Below, one piece after another: positions 9,301 through 17,911 of a stretch of DNA of 64,000 nucleotides. The stretch's first letter is position 1; each line of letters opens with the position of its first letter. Origin of the DNA: Vibrio diabolicus (lineage in GTDB: Bacteria > Pseudomonadota > Gammaproteobacteria > Enterobacterales > Vibrionaceae); contig CCKK01000003.1 in assembly GCA_001048675.1 (NCBI GenBank), forward strand, positions 186,001 to 250,000, given 5' to 3'. The notes beneath the pieces were generated by a model. That model was not told where the DNA came from. It was given only the letters and a program-made list of their open reading frames with translations, and made no database searches. Both the position numbers and the translations under genes were made by a program.

Positions 9301-10584
9301 TGCAATCACGGTATCAAATGCTTCAGTAAAGAACTCACCCGTTGGTTTCGGGCTACGACGACCAGACGCATCTGGCTCACCTAACGCCATTCGCTCTAAT
9401 CGAATTGCCTTCACGCGGCCGTTTTCATCCGCGATGTTTTCCGCCGGATTCGTTAAGAAATGGAACTTCACGCCCTCATGTTCAGCTTCGACGATTTCGT
9501 AGTCTTCAGCTGGCATTTCGTCGCGAGTTCGACGATAGATCAAAGTGGTATCGGCACCCGCACGACGCGCCGTACGCGCACAGTCGATCGCAGTGTTACC
9601 ACCACCAATCACGGCAACTTTTTTGCCCGTAACGTAGTTTTGCTCTGTAACGTAATCTTTCAGGTAATCAACACCGAGGTAGCAACCGTCCAACTCGCTA
9701 CCAGGATACTTCATTTCTACCGCTTGAGACGCCCCCACTGCCAAACAGACAGCATCGTAGTCTTCACTCAATTGCGACAGCGTGAAATCAACACCAAGCT
9801 TTTTGTTGGTTTCAACTTGCATACCGTTGCGGCACATCAGTTCGATTTCTTTGTCTAGAATGTCTTTGGGTAGGCGATATTCAGGAATGCCGTAGCGTAG
9901 CCAACCGCCTGCTTTGGGCATGGACTCAAATACGGTGACGTCATAACCTTCATTCGACAAGTAATAACCTGCCGTTAAGCCACCGGGGCCACTACCAACA
10001 ACGGCGATCTTGCGATGCTTCGCTGGTTTTTTCTCTGGGACATACGCTTCATGCGCCGCTAAATCTGCGTCTGCTGCATGGCGTTTGAGTTGGCGAATGG
10101 CAATCGGCTCATCCACCAAAGAACGGCGACACTCACTTTCGCAGAATGCCGGACACACGCGCCCAATCGACAACGGCATTGGCAGTGTGCGTTTAATAAC
10201 TTCAATCGCTTTTTGATGATCGTTTTGCGAGATATGGTAGAGATAAGATTGGATGTCTACTCCAGCAGGACACGCCGTTTTACAAGGAGCTTCACAGTCG
10301 GCGTAGTGGTCCGTCATGATTCGGTTGAGCGCTTTTCTGCGGTGCTCACTCAGTTGTTCTGATTGTGTGACAACATTGAGACCGCGGTACACTTTGAGAT
10401 CACAGGCGCGCTTAGTTCCGCCACTTTCCACTTCGACCACACACAAATCACACGGAATTTTCTCGTTACTTTTGTTCATTCCGCACAGTGAAGGGATTTC
10501 GACCCCACACACTTTGGCTGCTTCCAGAAGGGTTAGCCCCTCTTCTACAATTCTATATTTTCCATCGATGACAATTTCTATCAT
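6316..10584 (-). CDS. Fused NAD(P)H oxidoreductase (GltD-like) - formate dehydrogenase alpha subunit
   Basis: A 1422-residue single-chain enzyme expected to couple formate oxidation to NAD(P)+ in the cytoplasm (no signal peptide). Order of domains: 2Fe-2S ferredoxin-like domain (about 1-80; Cys in SLCG, CDLC and RAC), GltD-type iron-sulphur region (ADCEAPCKTACPAGV, about 95-180), FAD and NAD(P) Rossmann domains (GSGPGGLTAGYY near 200; GGGNTAIDCARTARRAG near 320), two 4Fe-4S motifs (CISCGQCIQAC and CVQCGACVQAC, about 640-710), then a full molybdopterin formate dehydrogenase (from CTYCGVGCK, about 735, to 1400). The catalytic position is cysteine, not selenocysteine (ARLCH, Cys862, TGT). No FDH beta/gamma genes or FdhD lie beside it. 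Family and fusion are plain; electron acceptor and direction are inference. Confidence 0.9.
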   Translation of the reverse strand: MIEIVIDGKYRIVEEGLTLLEAAKVCGVEIPSLCGMNKSNEKIPCDLCVVEVESGGTKRACDLKVYRGLNVVTQSEQLSEHRRKALNRIMTDHYADCEAPCKTACPAGVDIQSYLYHISQNDHQKAIEVIKRTLPMPLSIGRVCPAFCESECRRSLVDEPIAIRQLKRHAADADLAAHEAYVPEKKPAKHRKIAVVGSGPGGLTAGYYLSNEGYDVTVFESMPKAGGWLRYGIPEYRLPKDILDKEIELMCRNGMQVETNKKLGVDFTLSQLSEDYDAVCLAVGASQAVEMKYPGSELDGCYLGVDYLKDYVTEQNYVTGKKVAVIGGGNTAIDCARTARRAGADTTLIYRRTRDEMPAEDYEIVEAEHEGVKFHFLTNPAENIADENGRVKAIRLERMALGEPDASGRRSPKPTGEFFTEAFDTVIAAVSQKPDLSFLENDDLSIPLTRWNTSESDSQTMHTGTGNIFSIGDFRRGPATAVEAVGDGRVAAKAIDLFLNGDMADMPKPAFNSRKEKKLAQVDPLHFENIQKVARSIMPELTPAQREQSFAEVELGFDNEEAMKEAARCLECGCQANTDCALRDYSTEYHAEQHFDVSVDVSSANVIGHQDWLDLRAKDLRHKYEVDRSSEFIEFDANRCISCGQCIQACREQAVHGVLSFVSDKNGRPALRPDDRPRFRSDEKGASCSGLTLMGDSKCVQCGACVQACPTGAMVDSRDRSQGRTEHLKAVDTICTYCGVGCKLTMFVDEQQNKIRYVKGADSPVNQGMLCVKGRFGFDFISSEERLTTPLIRKDGWLQPASWDEAIQLVASKLSTIKQDFGSNALAGFSSAKTTNEDNYAFQKFIRRELGTNNVDHCARLCHASSVTGLEASLGSGAMTNDIPSIKHSDVIFIIGSDTTSAHPIIASHIKQAIRHHGARLIVADPKRVDMAEHAELYLAHRPGTDVMVLNGVMQQIIKNGWYDQEYIEERVDGFDTLLQEVMSPAYNLDKVELVTGVKADDIFAMARMIGTAKRTAVYYSMGITQHTTGHDNVRSIANLQLLCGNIGIEGGGINPLRGQSNVQGACDMGALPNCYPGYQKVYNPIVRQKFAIEWDAPNLPSEQGLTLTEIIDAACKREVRGMYIMGENPVLSDPNQAHVIEGLEALDFLVVQDIFLTETAQYADVVLPSCSFAEKSGHFTNTERRVQRVNAAVKAPGEAKEDWWIIQAIANAMGSDWHYQCVSEITSEIARVTPQYAGLRWDAITPNGVQWPSNKNNPNGTRIMHQTQFTRGKGQMVGVPFRYAAELPDEEYPLVLTTGRVLEQFHTGTMTRKTKGLDNLAGPRAMISVEDAEAIGIHNGQRLKVSTRRGSIEIDAFVTKRMQKGVVFIPFHFVESPVNRLTTTETDPHAKIPEFKVAAVKIEISETAAQPEPVEEAVHHV

Positions 10585-10660
10585 ACAACCCCCGAAGCAG
10601 GCACACTAAACCTTACATTCTATAAGGATAAACCTACCATGGAAAGTTCGTGTGACAAAA

Positions 10661-10741
10661 AACTCACTAGCGAGATATTTCTTAGCGATTAATATGTCCA
10701 ATTGACTTTAAGATGTAGAACTCATTATCTCGAAGTGAGTT
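10661..10741. repeat. Long-spaced imperfect inverted repeat between fdh and cus promoters
   Basis: Left arm AACTCACTAGCGAGATA (10661-10677) matches the reverse complement of right arm TATCTCGAAGTGAGTT (10726-10741) apart from one unpaired base and one mismatch, with 48 bases between. It sits between divergent genes, so it could be a regulator site for the leftward formate dehydrogenase gene or a cruciform-forming element. Function unknown. Confidence 0.5.
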
Positions 10742-10752
10742 TGGTATAATCC

Positions 10753-10783
10753 TTGACTTTACCCCTACGGTAACCTTTATTAT
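10753..10783 (+). promoter_or_regulatory. MerR/CueR-type promoter-operator of the copper operon
   Basis: A -35 box TTGACT (10753-10758) and a -10 box TATTAT (10778-10783) are separated by exactly 19 bases, the over-long spacing that MerR-family activators correct by DNA distortion. The spacer holds a dyad, ACTTTACC and GGTAACCT around CCTAC, similar in layout to CueR sites. The first copper gene starts 45 bases after the -10 box. The cognate cueR-like gene is not in this window. Confidence 0.75.
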
Positions 10784-10827
10784 TTAAGGGTTACTCGATA
10801 TATAAGCTCATTTTGACTGGAAACCGT

Positions 10828-11247
10828 ATGCGTCTGAAATCATTGCATACAATTTGGCTAACATTGTGTACAACGCTGATACTGCTGGTATCTAGCGTGG
10901 TTAACAGCGCGCCTTTAATGAGTATCAAAATGATGTCGAGTGATGCCATGATGTCAGCTCACATGACGGAAATGGCAAGCGAGAACGATCACTGCGGCTC
11001 ACCGAGTATGAGCATGGAGATGGCCTCATCGTTGAGCTCCGACTCTGCAGAGATTACCATGAGCTGTGTTGATGGCTCCGGTATGATCCACAATTGCTGT
11101 ACAGCATCTTGCTCATTCGTTTTTGTCCCATTACCAGTCACTGACAGCCAGCTCTCCCCATTGGTTTGTCGCGCATCCATTGCCTCAGAAATTACCGCAC
11201 CAGTGGTACAAGTCACCCATGATTTGTATCGGCCTCCGATAGTTTAA
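10828..11247 (+). CDS. Met/His/Cys-containing exported protein, first gene of copper operon
   Basis: No named family recognised. ATG at 10828 is preferred over an upstream TTG because it follows GGAAA and gives a normal signal peptide (MRLKSLHTIWL..., cleaved near VNSA). The 139-residue product then has a methionine-rich part (MSIKMMSSDAMMSAHM and PSMSMEMAS) with scattered His and Ser, and a cysteine cluster (HNCCTASC) followed by a short variable tail. Such composition fits a periplasmic copper-binding or copper-sensing protein. Its place directly behind the CueR-type promoter and ahead of cusC supports a copper role, but this is inference; the 218-base gap before cusC may carry a separate ribosome-loading site. 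Confidence 0.7.
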   Translation: MRLKSLHTIWLTLCTTLILLVSSVVNSAPLMSIKMMSSDAMMSAHMTEMASENDHCGSPSMSMEMASSLSSDSAEITMSCVDGSGMIHNCCTASCSFVFVPLPVTDSQLSPLVCRASIASEITAPVVQVTHDLYRPPIV

Positions 11248-11465
11248 TCCATACAAAGCATTCGACCCTGCATCGCTTTGCAGGCAGTTTCTTTGCGCCC
11301 AACTGATAGCGTGCTCACCTCAGCTATTCGCTCGTAACTCCATTTGTTACCTGCTATTTAGCGATAAAAAAGTGCGTCATCCGTTTGGCAAATACCAACG
11401 CTCTCCCGCTCGGTTCAATCGATCCCGAAACGCAAAAGAGCTTGGTATCAATTTGGATGTAAATT

Positions 11466-12887
11466 ATGGAATTCAACCCAAATCGCTTAGTGGCACCAGT
11501 ATGCTCACTGGCTCTGGTTGCCCTACCTGCTTTCAATGTGGTGGCACAATCGCCAGCCAATACGAAAGCACAACAAGAAGCGCAAGCTCAATCAATCCAA
11601 GCTCAGTCAACCAATGAGCTAGCAAACCTCATTAGCGTTGCGTTGAGTAACGATGGAAACCGTAAGCAGTTCTATGCTCAATCGGAAGCAATGCGTGAAA
11701 CAGGCGTAGCCAGCGCAACCTTGATGGACCCGAAATTGAAAGTCGGTTTTGGTGGTTTGCCTGTCGATAGCTTCAAATTTGACGAGGATCCGATGACCAA
11801 TATCTCCGTCGGTTTGATGCAACAGTTCGAACGTGGCTCGACGCTCGATCTTCAACAAAAGAAAGCCAATCAACAAGCCGATGGTTTGTCTCTGCAAGTT
11901 CACGCACGGGAGCTTGAAGTGGCAAACAGCATGACTCAGCTTTGGTTGGAGCTGGGCTATCAGCAGAAGGCAGAGCAAATTTTGCTAGAAAACCGTCGGC
12001 TCATGACGGAAATGGAAAACTTCATTCAAACCAATTACTCAATCGGCAAAAGCGAAGCGCAAGATTTACTGAATGCACAGCTTCAAGTGAGTAAGTTGGA
12101 TGAAAAGCTGCAAGCCAACGCACAAATGCAGCGCCGTTTAGTCTCGCAACTCTCAGAATGGTTGGGCTCTGACTGGCTCAATACCTATACCCAAAACGGA
12201 CGCTCAACACTTCAAGCCAGCAACACACTGACTTGGGCGTCATTGAACCAAAAGTTGTCTGCAAATAGCGAAACGACCAAGCACTACCAACAGTTGAGTG
12301 AGCACCCGATGGTGAAAATGGCAGACGTAAGTATTTCTGCCAATGAAACTCAAGTGGATATTGCAGAGCAAGCTTACACGCCTCAATTCGGTGTGGAAGT
12401 GATGTATGCCTATCGTCAAGCCAACAATATGAAAGGCGAACCTGCATCGGATTTGGTGAGCGCGTATCTAACAATGGACATTCCCCTGTTCACTGGCAAT
12501 CGCCAAGACCGCAACTTAGCCGCCGCGCAGTATCAAGTGGGTGCTGCTCGCTCACAAAAAGATACGTTACTGACTCAGATGAACGCGAAGGTCAACACAT
12601 TGCTGGTTGATCGCGCTAACTTGAGTCAGCGTTTAGAGCGTTATCAATCCACCTTACTTCCCCAAGTTCAAGCTCGTATTCACGCGGTAGAAAGGGGTTA
12701 TCAAAACAACACCGCACAGTTTAACGACGTGATCATGGCAAGCACAGACGAGCTGGCGCTAAAGCTCGAACAGCAACGTCTTATTACCGATTTAAACATC
12801 GTAAACAGCAACTTAGCGGCTTTATTGGGTGGTTTCGAATATCAAGTATCCGCACCCAACATCACGACTGAAGCAAGCGCGAACTAA
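11466..12887 (+). CDS. cusC: TolC-family outer-membrane factor of copper efflux (CusC-like)
   Basis: Outer-membrane duct of the CusCBA-type copper/silver exporter. The 473-residue product starts with a signal peptide ending near NVVAQ and lacks the lipobox Cys of E. coli CusC. Two outer-membrane-efflux repeats follow (about 45-245 and 260-460), rich in the long Ala/Gln/Leu helices that build the periplasmic tunnel; MDIPLFTGNRQ near residue 340 marks the second strand-helix junction. It is followed 102 bases later by cusB, same strand. Sequence alone shows the family; assignment to copper comes from the neighbours. Confidence 0.88.
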   Translation: MEFNPNRLVAPVCSLALVALPAFNVVAQSPANTKAQQEAQAQSIQAQSTNELANLISVALSNDGNRKQFYAQSEAMRETGVASATLMDPKLKVGFGGLPVDSFKFDEDPMTNISVGLMQQFERGSTLDLQQKKANQQADGLSLQVHARELEVANSMTQLWLELGYQQKAEQILLENRRLMTEMENFIQTNYSIGKSEAQDLLNAQLQVSKLDEKLQANAQMQRRLVSQLSEWLGSDWLNTYTQNGRSTLQASNTLTWASLNQKLSANSETTKHYQQLSEHPMVKMADVSISANETQVDIAEQAYTPQFGVEVMYAYRQANNMKGEPASDLVSAYLTMDIPLFTGNRQDRNLAAAQYQVGAARSQKDTLLTQMNAKVNTLLVDRANLSQRLERYQSTLLPQVQARIHAVERGYQNNTAQFNDVIMASTDELALKLEQQRLITDLNIVNSNLAALLGGFEYQVSAPNITTEASAN

Positions 12888-12989
12888 AACAAAACATGAG
12901 AGAACCCAAGTTTGGGGACGATGGCGAATGCACACCAATAAACAATCAACATCGCTGTCATGCCTCATGGGGAAAATAAGGAATTAGGA

Positions 12990-14705
12990 ATGAGTTCAAA
13001 TTCAATCAAGATAGCAACCATCGCTCTGCTTGTTGGCGGGGCACTAGGGTTTGGCGTTAATCAGTACCTATCTGGTGCAAACCACGACATGAGTGGCTCA
13101 GGCGCTAACGCTGCAAGCAGCTCAAACGAGCCACTCTATTGGGTTGCTCCAATGGATCCAAATTATAAGCGCGACAAACCGGGCAAATCGCCAATGGGCA
13201 TGGACTTGATCCCAGTGTACGCTGAAGATCTCGCGGGTGAACAAGACAAACCCGGCACGGTAAAAATTGACCCATCAGTTGAAAACAACTTAGGTGTAAA
13301 AACTGCTCAAGTCTCTTTAGAGCAACTTTCACCTCGGATTGAAACTGTCGGCTATATCGCGTTTGACGAAAGTCATTTGTGGCAAACCAACGTTCGCGTG
13401 GCCGGCTGGGTTGAAAAGCTTTACATCAATGCCGTGGGTGAAAAGGTCAAAAAAGGCGATGTGCTGTTCACGCTGTACTCGCCTGAGCTAGTCAAAGCAC
13501 AAGAAGAGCTGCTGAACGCCTACCGAACTGGGCGTAATGGCCTGGTGAAAGGCGCGACAGAACGTTTAGTGACACTGGGTGTTGATCGTTCTCAAATCAG
13601 AGCCATCACTCAACGCGGGAAAGCATCGCAAACTATTGAAATTAAAGCTCCGGAAGATGGCGTCATCGCGAGTTTGAACGTTCGTGAAGGTGGTTACCTA
13701 TCCCCTGCTCAAGCGGTAATCAGCGCGGGCCCACTTGAAAACGTATGGGTGGATGCCGAAGCATTTGAGCGCCAAGCTCACTGGATGAAAGCAGGAAGTA
13801 GCGCCACTATGACGCTTGATGCTATTCCAGGCAATGAATGGAAAGGAGTTGTCGACTACGTATACCCTATTCTGGATCCTAAAACTCGTACCTTGCGTGT
13901 ACGCCTCAAGTTCCCTAACCCGAATGGCGATCTTAAACCTAATATGTTTGCCAACATTGCCCTTCAACCAGTCACTGATAACGCAGTTATGACGATTCCT
14001 AAGTCTTCCGTTATTCGATCCGGCGGTATGACCCGAGTCGTGTTGTCTGAAGGCGATGGTAAATACCGCTCAACGCGCATCAAAGTTGGGCGTGAAGCCG
14101 ACGACAAAATCGAGGTGCTACAAGGTCTGTCTCAAGATGATCGCATCGTAACCTCTGCACACTTTATGTTGGATTCGGAATCGAGCCAAACGGCTGATCT
14201 ATCCCGTATTTCATCACCTACTGAAGCCAAAGTAGAAACAGTTTGGGCTAAGGGTGAAATCACCGATGTGATGAAAGATCACCGTATGTTGACCATTAAT
14301 CATCAGCCCGTAGCAGAGTGGGATTGGCCGGGTATGGTCATGAACTTTACCCTCGCAGATGACGTTGATGTGGGCACTCTGCAAAAAGGCCAAGCTATCG
14401 AGTTTGAAATTCAGAAAACAGAGTCCGGTCAATATGAAGTCGTTGACTACAAAACCGATGACAGCGTTGTCGTGACTGACGTATGGATTACCGGAGATAT
14501 CAGCATGTTGATGGCGGATTTTGGGATGATAACTCTCAACCACCTCCCAGTTGCAGAATGGAACTGGGAGGCAGGAGAGATGAACTTCTCTGTAGGTGAT
14601 GAAGTGGATCTATCCGGATTCAAAGAAGGTCAGAAAGTACGGTTTTTAGTTGAAAAACAAGGAGCTGACTACGTCTTGAAGCAACTTGAAGCGGTTGAGG
14701 GCTAA
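12990..14705 (+). CDS. cusB: CusB-like periplasmic adaptor with heavy-metal-binding domain and two CusF domains
   Basis: Adaptor joining CusA to CusC and delivering Cu(I)/Ag(I). Start at ATG 12990 (AAGGAA 7 bases upstream) is preferred to 12960; product 571 residues. Order: membrane anchor (about 8-26), heavy-metal-binding motif YWVAPMDPNYKRD...KSPMGMDL (about 45-75), barrel-sandwich and helical adaptor (about 105-400), then two CusF-like domains (about 420-490 and 498-565). The first has the full CusF ligand set (NHQPVAEWDWPGMVMNF: His, Trp, two Met). The second reads NHLPVAEWNWEAGEMNF and has lost the first Met. One CusF fused to CusB is known; a tandem, unequal pair is less usual. Only 2 bases separate it from cusA. 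Confidence 0.93.
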   Translation: MSSNSIKIATIALLVGGALGFGVNQYLSGANHDMSGSGANAASSSNEPLYWVAPMDPNYKRDKPGKSPMGMDLIPVYAEDLAGEQDKPGTVKIDPSVENNLGVKTAQVSLEQLSPRIETVGYIAFDESHLWQTNVRVAGWVEKLYINAVGEKVKKGDVLFTLYSPELVKAQEELLNAYRTGRNGLVKGATERLVTLGVDRSQIRAITQRGKASQTIEIKAPEDGVIASLNVREGGYLSPAQAVISAGPLENVWVDAEAFERQAHWMKAGSSATMTLDAIPGNEWKGVVDYVYPILDPKTRTLRVRLKFPNPNGDLKPNMFANIALQPVTDNAVMTIPKSSVIRSGGMTRVVLSEGDGKYRSTRIKVGREADDKIEVLQGLSQDDRIVTSAHFMLDSESSQTADLSRISSPTEAKVETVWAKGEITDVMKDHRMLTINHQPVAEWDWPGMVMNFTLADDVDVGTLQKGQAIEFEIQKTESGQYEVVDYKTDDSVVVTDVWITGDISMLMADFGMITLNHLPVAEWNWEAGEMNFSVGDEVDLSGFKEGQKVRFLVEKQGADYVLKQLEAVEG

Positions 14706-14707
14706 CT

Positions 14708-17700
14708 ATGATTGGAGCAATAATCCGCTGGTCGATCAAAAACCGTTTCATGGTTTTGATCGCTACCTTAGCGCTTGTTTTAACCGGACTTTACAGTGTA
14801 AAGAATACACCTGTAGACGCCATTCCGGATCTTTCTGATGTTCAGGTGATCATCAAAACAAGCTACCCAGGCCAAGCACCTCAAGTAGTTGAAGATCAAG
14901 TTACTTACCCGCTAACCACCGCCATGCTCGCCGTACCAGGAGCGGAAACCGTTCGTGGTTATTCATTCTTTGGTGACTCATATGTTTATATCATTTTTAA
15001 CGATGATACCGACATGTATTGGGCACGTTCGCGCGTTTTAGAGTACCTAAGCCAAGTAGCACCTAAATTACCACCGAGTGCAAAACCGACATTAGGACCA
15101 GATGCAACGGGTGTGGGCTGGGTCTACAGCTATGTACTGCAAGATAAAACTGGCAACCATGATCTTGCTGATCTACGCAGTATGCAAGACTGGTTCTTGA
15201 AATATGAGTTGCAAACCGTCGATGGCGTCTCTGAAGTCGCAACCGTTGGCGGTATGGTGAAGCAATATCAAGTTCAGATTGACCCAGCTAAGCTACGTGC
15301 TTACAACCTGACACTGCAACAAGTGAACATGGCGATCCAAAACGGCAATCAGGAAACGGGCGCCTCTGTTGTTGAAGTAGCAGAAGCGGAACACATGGTT
15401 CGCACTACAGGTTACCTAACGAGTATTGAGGATATTGAATCACTCCCGCTCAAAGTGACAGAGAAAGGTACACCGCTCTTATTGGGCGACATTGCTGACA
15501 TCAACTTAGGTCCGCAAATGCGTCGCGGCATCTCTGAGCTTAACGGCGAAGGTGAAGCGGTTGGTGGAGTAATTGTCATGCGATTCGGCGAAAACGCGAG
15601 TGAAGTCATCAGCAAAGTTAAAGACAAACTGGAAGATTTACAGCGCAGCTTACCGGATGGTGTAGAAATCGTGCCTACTTACGATCGCTCCACGCTGATT
15701 AACGCTGCCGTAGAAAACTTGTGGAAGAAATTGGCGGAAGAATTCATTGTCGTGGCGATTGTTTGTGCCCTCTTCCTATTTCACATCCGTTCGTCTTTGG
15801 TGATCGCTCTGAGCTTGCCCGTCGGTATTTTATCCGCGTTTATCGTCATGCATTCTCAAGGCATTAATGCCAACATCATGTCGCTCGGGGGGATTGCCAT
15901 CGCCATCGGTGCTATGGTGGATGGTGCCATCGTAATGATAGAAAACGTCCACAAACATATTGAACGAACGCCTCTCACGGATAAGAACCGCTGGCAAGTG
16001 ATTGGCAAAGCCGCTGAAGAAGTGGGCGCGCCCCTGTTCTTCTCACTACTTATCATCACGTTAAGCTTTGTGCCAGTATTTGCACTGGAAGGTCAAGAAG
16101 GCAAGATGTTCTCCCCTCTCGCCTTTACTAAAACTTATGCAATGGCCGCAGCGGCAGGTTTGGCAATTACCCTCGTACCTGTGCTCATGGGTTATTTCAT
16201 CCGTGGCAACGTATTACCAGAGCATAAGAATCCAGTAAATAGAGGCTTAATTGCGCTGTATCGCCCGTTGCTGAATACCAGCCTCAAGTACCCTAAGAGT
16301 ATGATCGTTATCGCTTTAGGCCTAATGGCGTCAGCTTACTATCCAACCAGTCAACTGGGTAGCGAGTTCATCCCACCATTGGATGAAGGCGATTTGATGT
16401 ACATGCCGACCACCTACCCGGGCATTTCCATCGGTAAAGCACGTGAGTTGGTTCAGCAAACGAACAAGCTGATCAAAACCGTACCGGAAGTTAAAACGGT
16501 TTGGGGCAAGATTGGCCGTGCAGAAACGGCCACCGACCCTGCACCACTCACCATGATTGAAACGGTAATTCAGCTCAAACCTCATGACCAATGGCGTGAA
16601 GGTGTGACCACTGAGTCATTGCGTAAAGAGTTCGACAATCTCGTGCAGTTCCCGGGGCTAACCAACGCGTGGGTAATGCCGATCAAAACGCGTATTGACA
16701 TGCTGGCGACCGGTATTAAAACGCCAATTGGGATCAAAATCGCAGGCCCAGACCTGAAAGAGATCGAAAAAATTGGTGCTCAGCTGGAACCTATTCTTAA
16801 TAGCGTTCACGGTACCTCATCTGTATATGCGGAGCGTGTCGCGGGTGGCCGTTACGTAACGATTGATATCAAACGCCGCGCAGCTGCGAGATATGGATTG
16901 AGCATCAAAGACGTTCAGCAAGTCATCTCAACCGCTGTCGGTGGTATGAATGTTGGAGAAACCATTGAAGGGCTAGAGCGCTACCCGATTAACGTCCGCT
17001 ATCCGCAAGATTACCGTGACTCTGTGGTTAAACTGCAAAACCTACCACTGGTAACCCCCAACGGCGCACGCATCGCACTCGCAGACGTGGCAGATATTCG
17101 TTATGAGGATGGCCCACCGATGATCAAAACCGAAAACGCGCGTCCAAACGGTTGGGTTTTCGTGGATATCGAAGGTCGTGACCTAGGCTCATACGTAGTG
17201 GAAGCACAACAAGTAGTAGCAGATCAACTTGAATTACCTGCGGGTTATTCGCTGGCTTGGTCAGGTCAGTACGAATACATGGAACGCGCCAAAGACCGCT
17301 TAAGTGTCGTAGTACCAATCACTATTGCGATCATCATGATGCTACTTTACTTCAGCTTCCGCCGTGTAGGTGAGGTGCTGATCATCATGCTGACGCTGCC
17401 TTTAGCAATGGTTGGTGGCTTATGGCTGATGCATTATCTGAACTACAACTTCTCTATTGCCGTGGGGGTAGGTTTTATCGCCCTCGCCGGCGTTGCGGTG
17501 GAGATAGGCGTCATCATGCTGGTGTATCTCAACCAAGCGTGGCACCACCGAAAACTGGATGCAGAAGAGAAACAACGACCGCTTCAAGCACGGGATCTTA
17601 CAGACGCAATTCGCGAAGGCGCTGGCTTGCGTGTGCGGCCTGTCATGATGACCGTATTAACGGTAATCATTGGTCTTATTCCAATCATGTACGGCGAAGG

Positions 17701-17848
17701 GACAGGCTCTGAAGTGATGCAACGCATCGCTGCACCGATGATTGGTGGCATGGCCTCTGCCCTGCTGTTAACGCTGCTTGTGCTACCTGCCATCTTCAAG
17801 CTGTGGAAACAGCGTGAAGTGAAATCAACTCAACACCAAGATAAATAA
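14708..17848 (+). CDS. cusA: CusA heavy-metal RND efflux permease
   Basis: Proton-driven inner-membrane pump of the heavy-metal-efflux (HME) RND family, exporting Cu(I)/Ag(I) through CusC. 1046 residues, full length. One N-terminal helix, first periplasmic porter loop, six-helix bundle (about 335-530), second periplasmic loop and the last six-helix bundle (about 870-1030). The HME relay segment GAMVDGAIVMIENVHKH is present near residue 400 (Asp and Glu in helix 4). Start ATG lies 2 bases after the cusB stop, GAGGGC just upstream. The end of the coding region is followed by 63 bases and then the cupredoxin gene of the same operon. Confidence 0.96.
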   Translation: MIGAIIRWSIKNRFMVLIATLALVLTGLYSVKNTPVDAIPDLSDVQVIIKTSYPGQAPQVVEDQVTYPLTTAMLAVPGAETVRGYSFFGDSYVYIIFNDDTDMYWARSRVLEYLSQVAPKLPPSAKPTLGPDATGVGWVYSYVLQDKTGNHDLADLRSMQDWFLKYELQTVDGVSEVATVGGMVKQYQVQIDPAKLRAYNLTLQQVNMAIQNGNQETGASVVEVAEAEHMVRTTGYLTSIEDIESLPLKVTEKGTPLLLGDIADINLGPQMRRGISELNGEGEAVGGVIVMRFGENASEVISKVKDKLEDLQRSLPDGVEIVPTYDRSTLINAAVENLWKKLAEEFIVVAIVCALFLFHIRSSLVIALSLPVGILSAFIVMHSQGINANIMSLGGIAIAIGAMVDGAIVMIENVHKHIERTPLTDKNRWQVIGKAAEEVGAPLFFSLLIITLSFVPVFALEGQEGKMFSPLAFTKTYAMAAAAGLAITLVPVLMGYFIRGNVLPEHKNPVNRGLIALYRPLLNTSLKYPKSMIVIALGLMASAYYPTSQLGSEFIPPLDEGDLMYMPTTYPGISIGKARELVQQTNKLIKTVPEVKTVWGKIGRAETATDPAPLTMIETVIQLKPHDQWREGVTTESLRKEFDNLVQFPGLTNAWVMPIKTRIDMLATGIKTPIGIKIAGPDLKEIEKIGAQLEPILNSVHGTSSVYAERVAGGRYVTIDIKRRAAARYGLSIKDVQQVISTAVGGMNVGETIEGLERYPINVRYPQDYRDSVVKLQNLPLVTPNGARIALADVADIRYEDGPPMIKTENARPNGWVFVDIEGRDLGSYVVEAQQVVADQLELPAGYSLAWSGQYEYMERAKDRLSVVVPITIAIIMMLLYFSFRRVGEVLIIMLTLPLAMVGGLWLMHYLNYNFSIAVGVGFIALAGVAVEIGVIMLVYLNQAWHHRKLDAEEKQRPLQARDLTDAIREGAGLRVRPVMMTVLTVIIGLIPIMYGEGTGSEVMQRIAAPMIGGMASALLLTLLVLPAIFKLWKQREVKSTQHQDK

Positions 17849-17911
17849 CAACGAGCGCCATTATTCAGAGAGTAATGGCGCGATAGCTCATTGATAGTAA
17901 AGGAAATCAAC

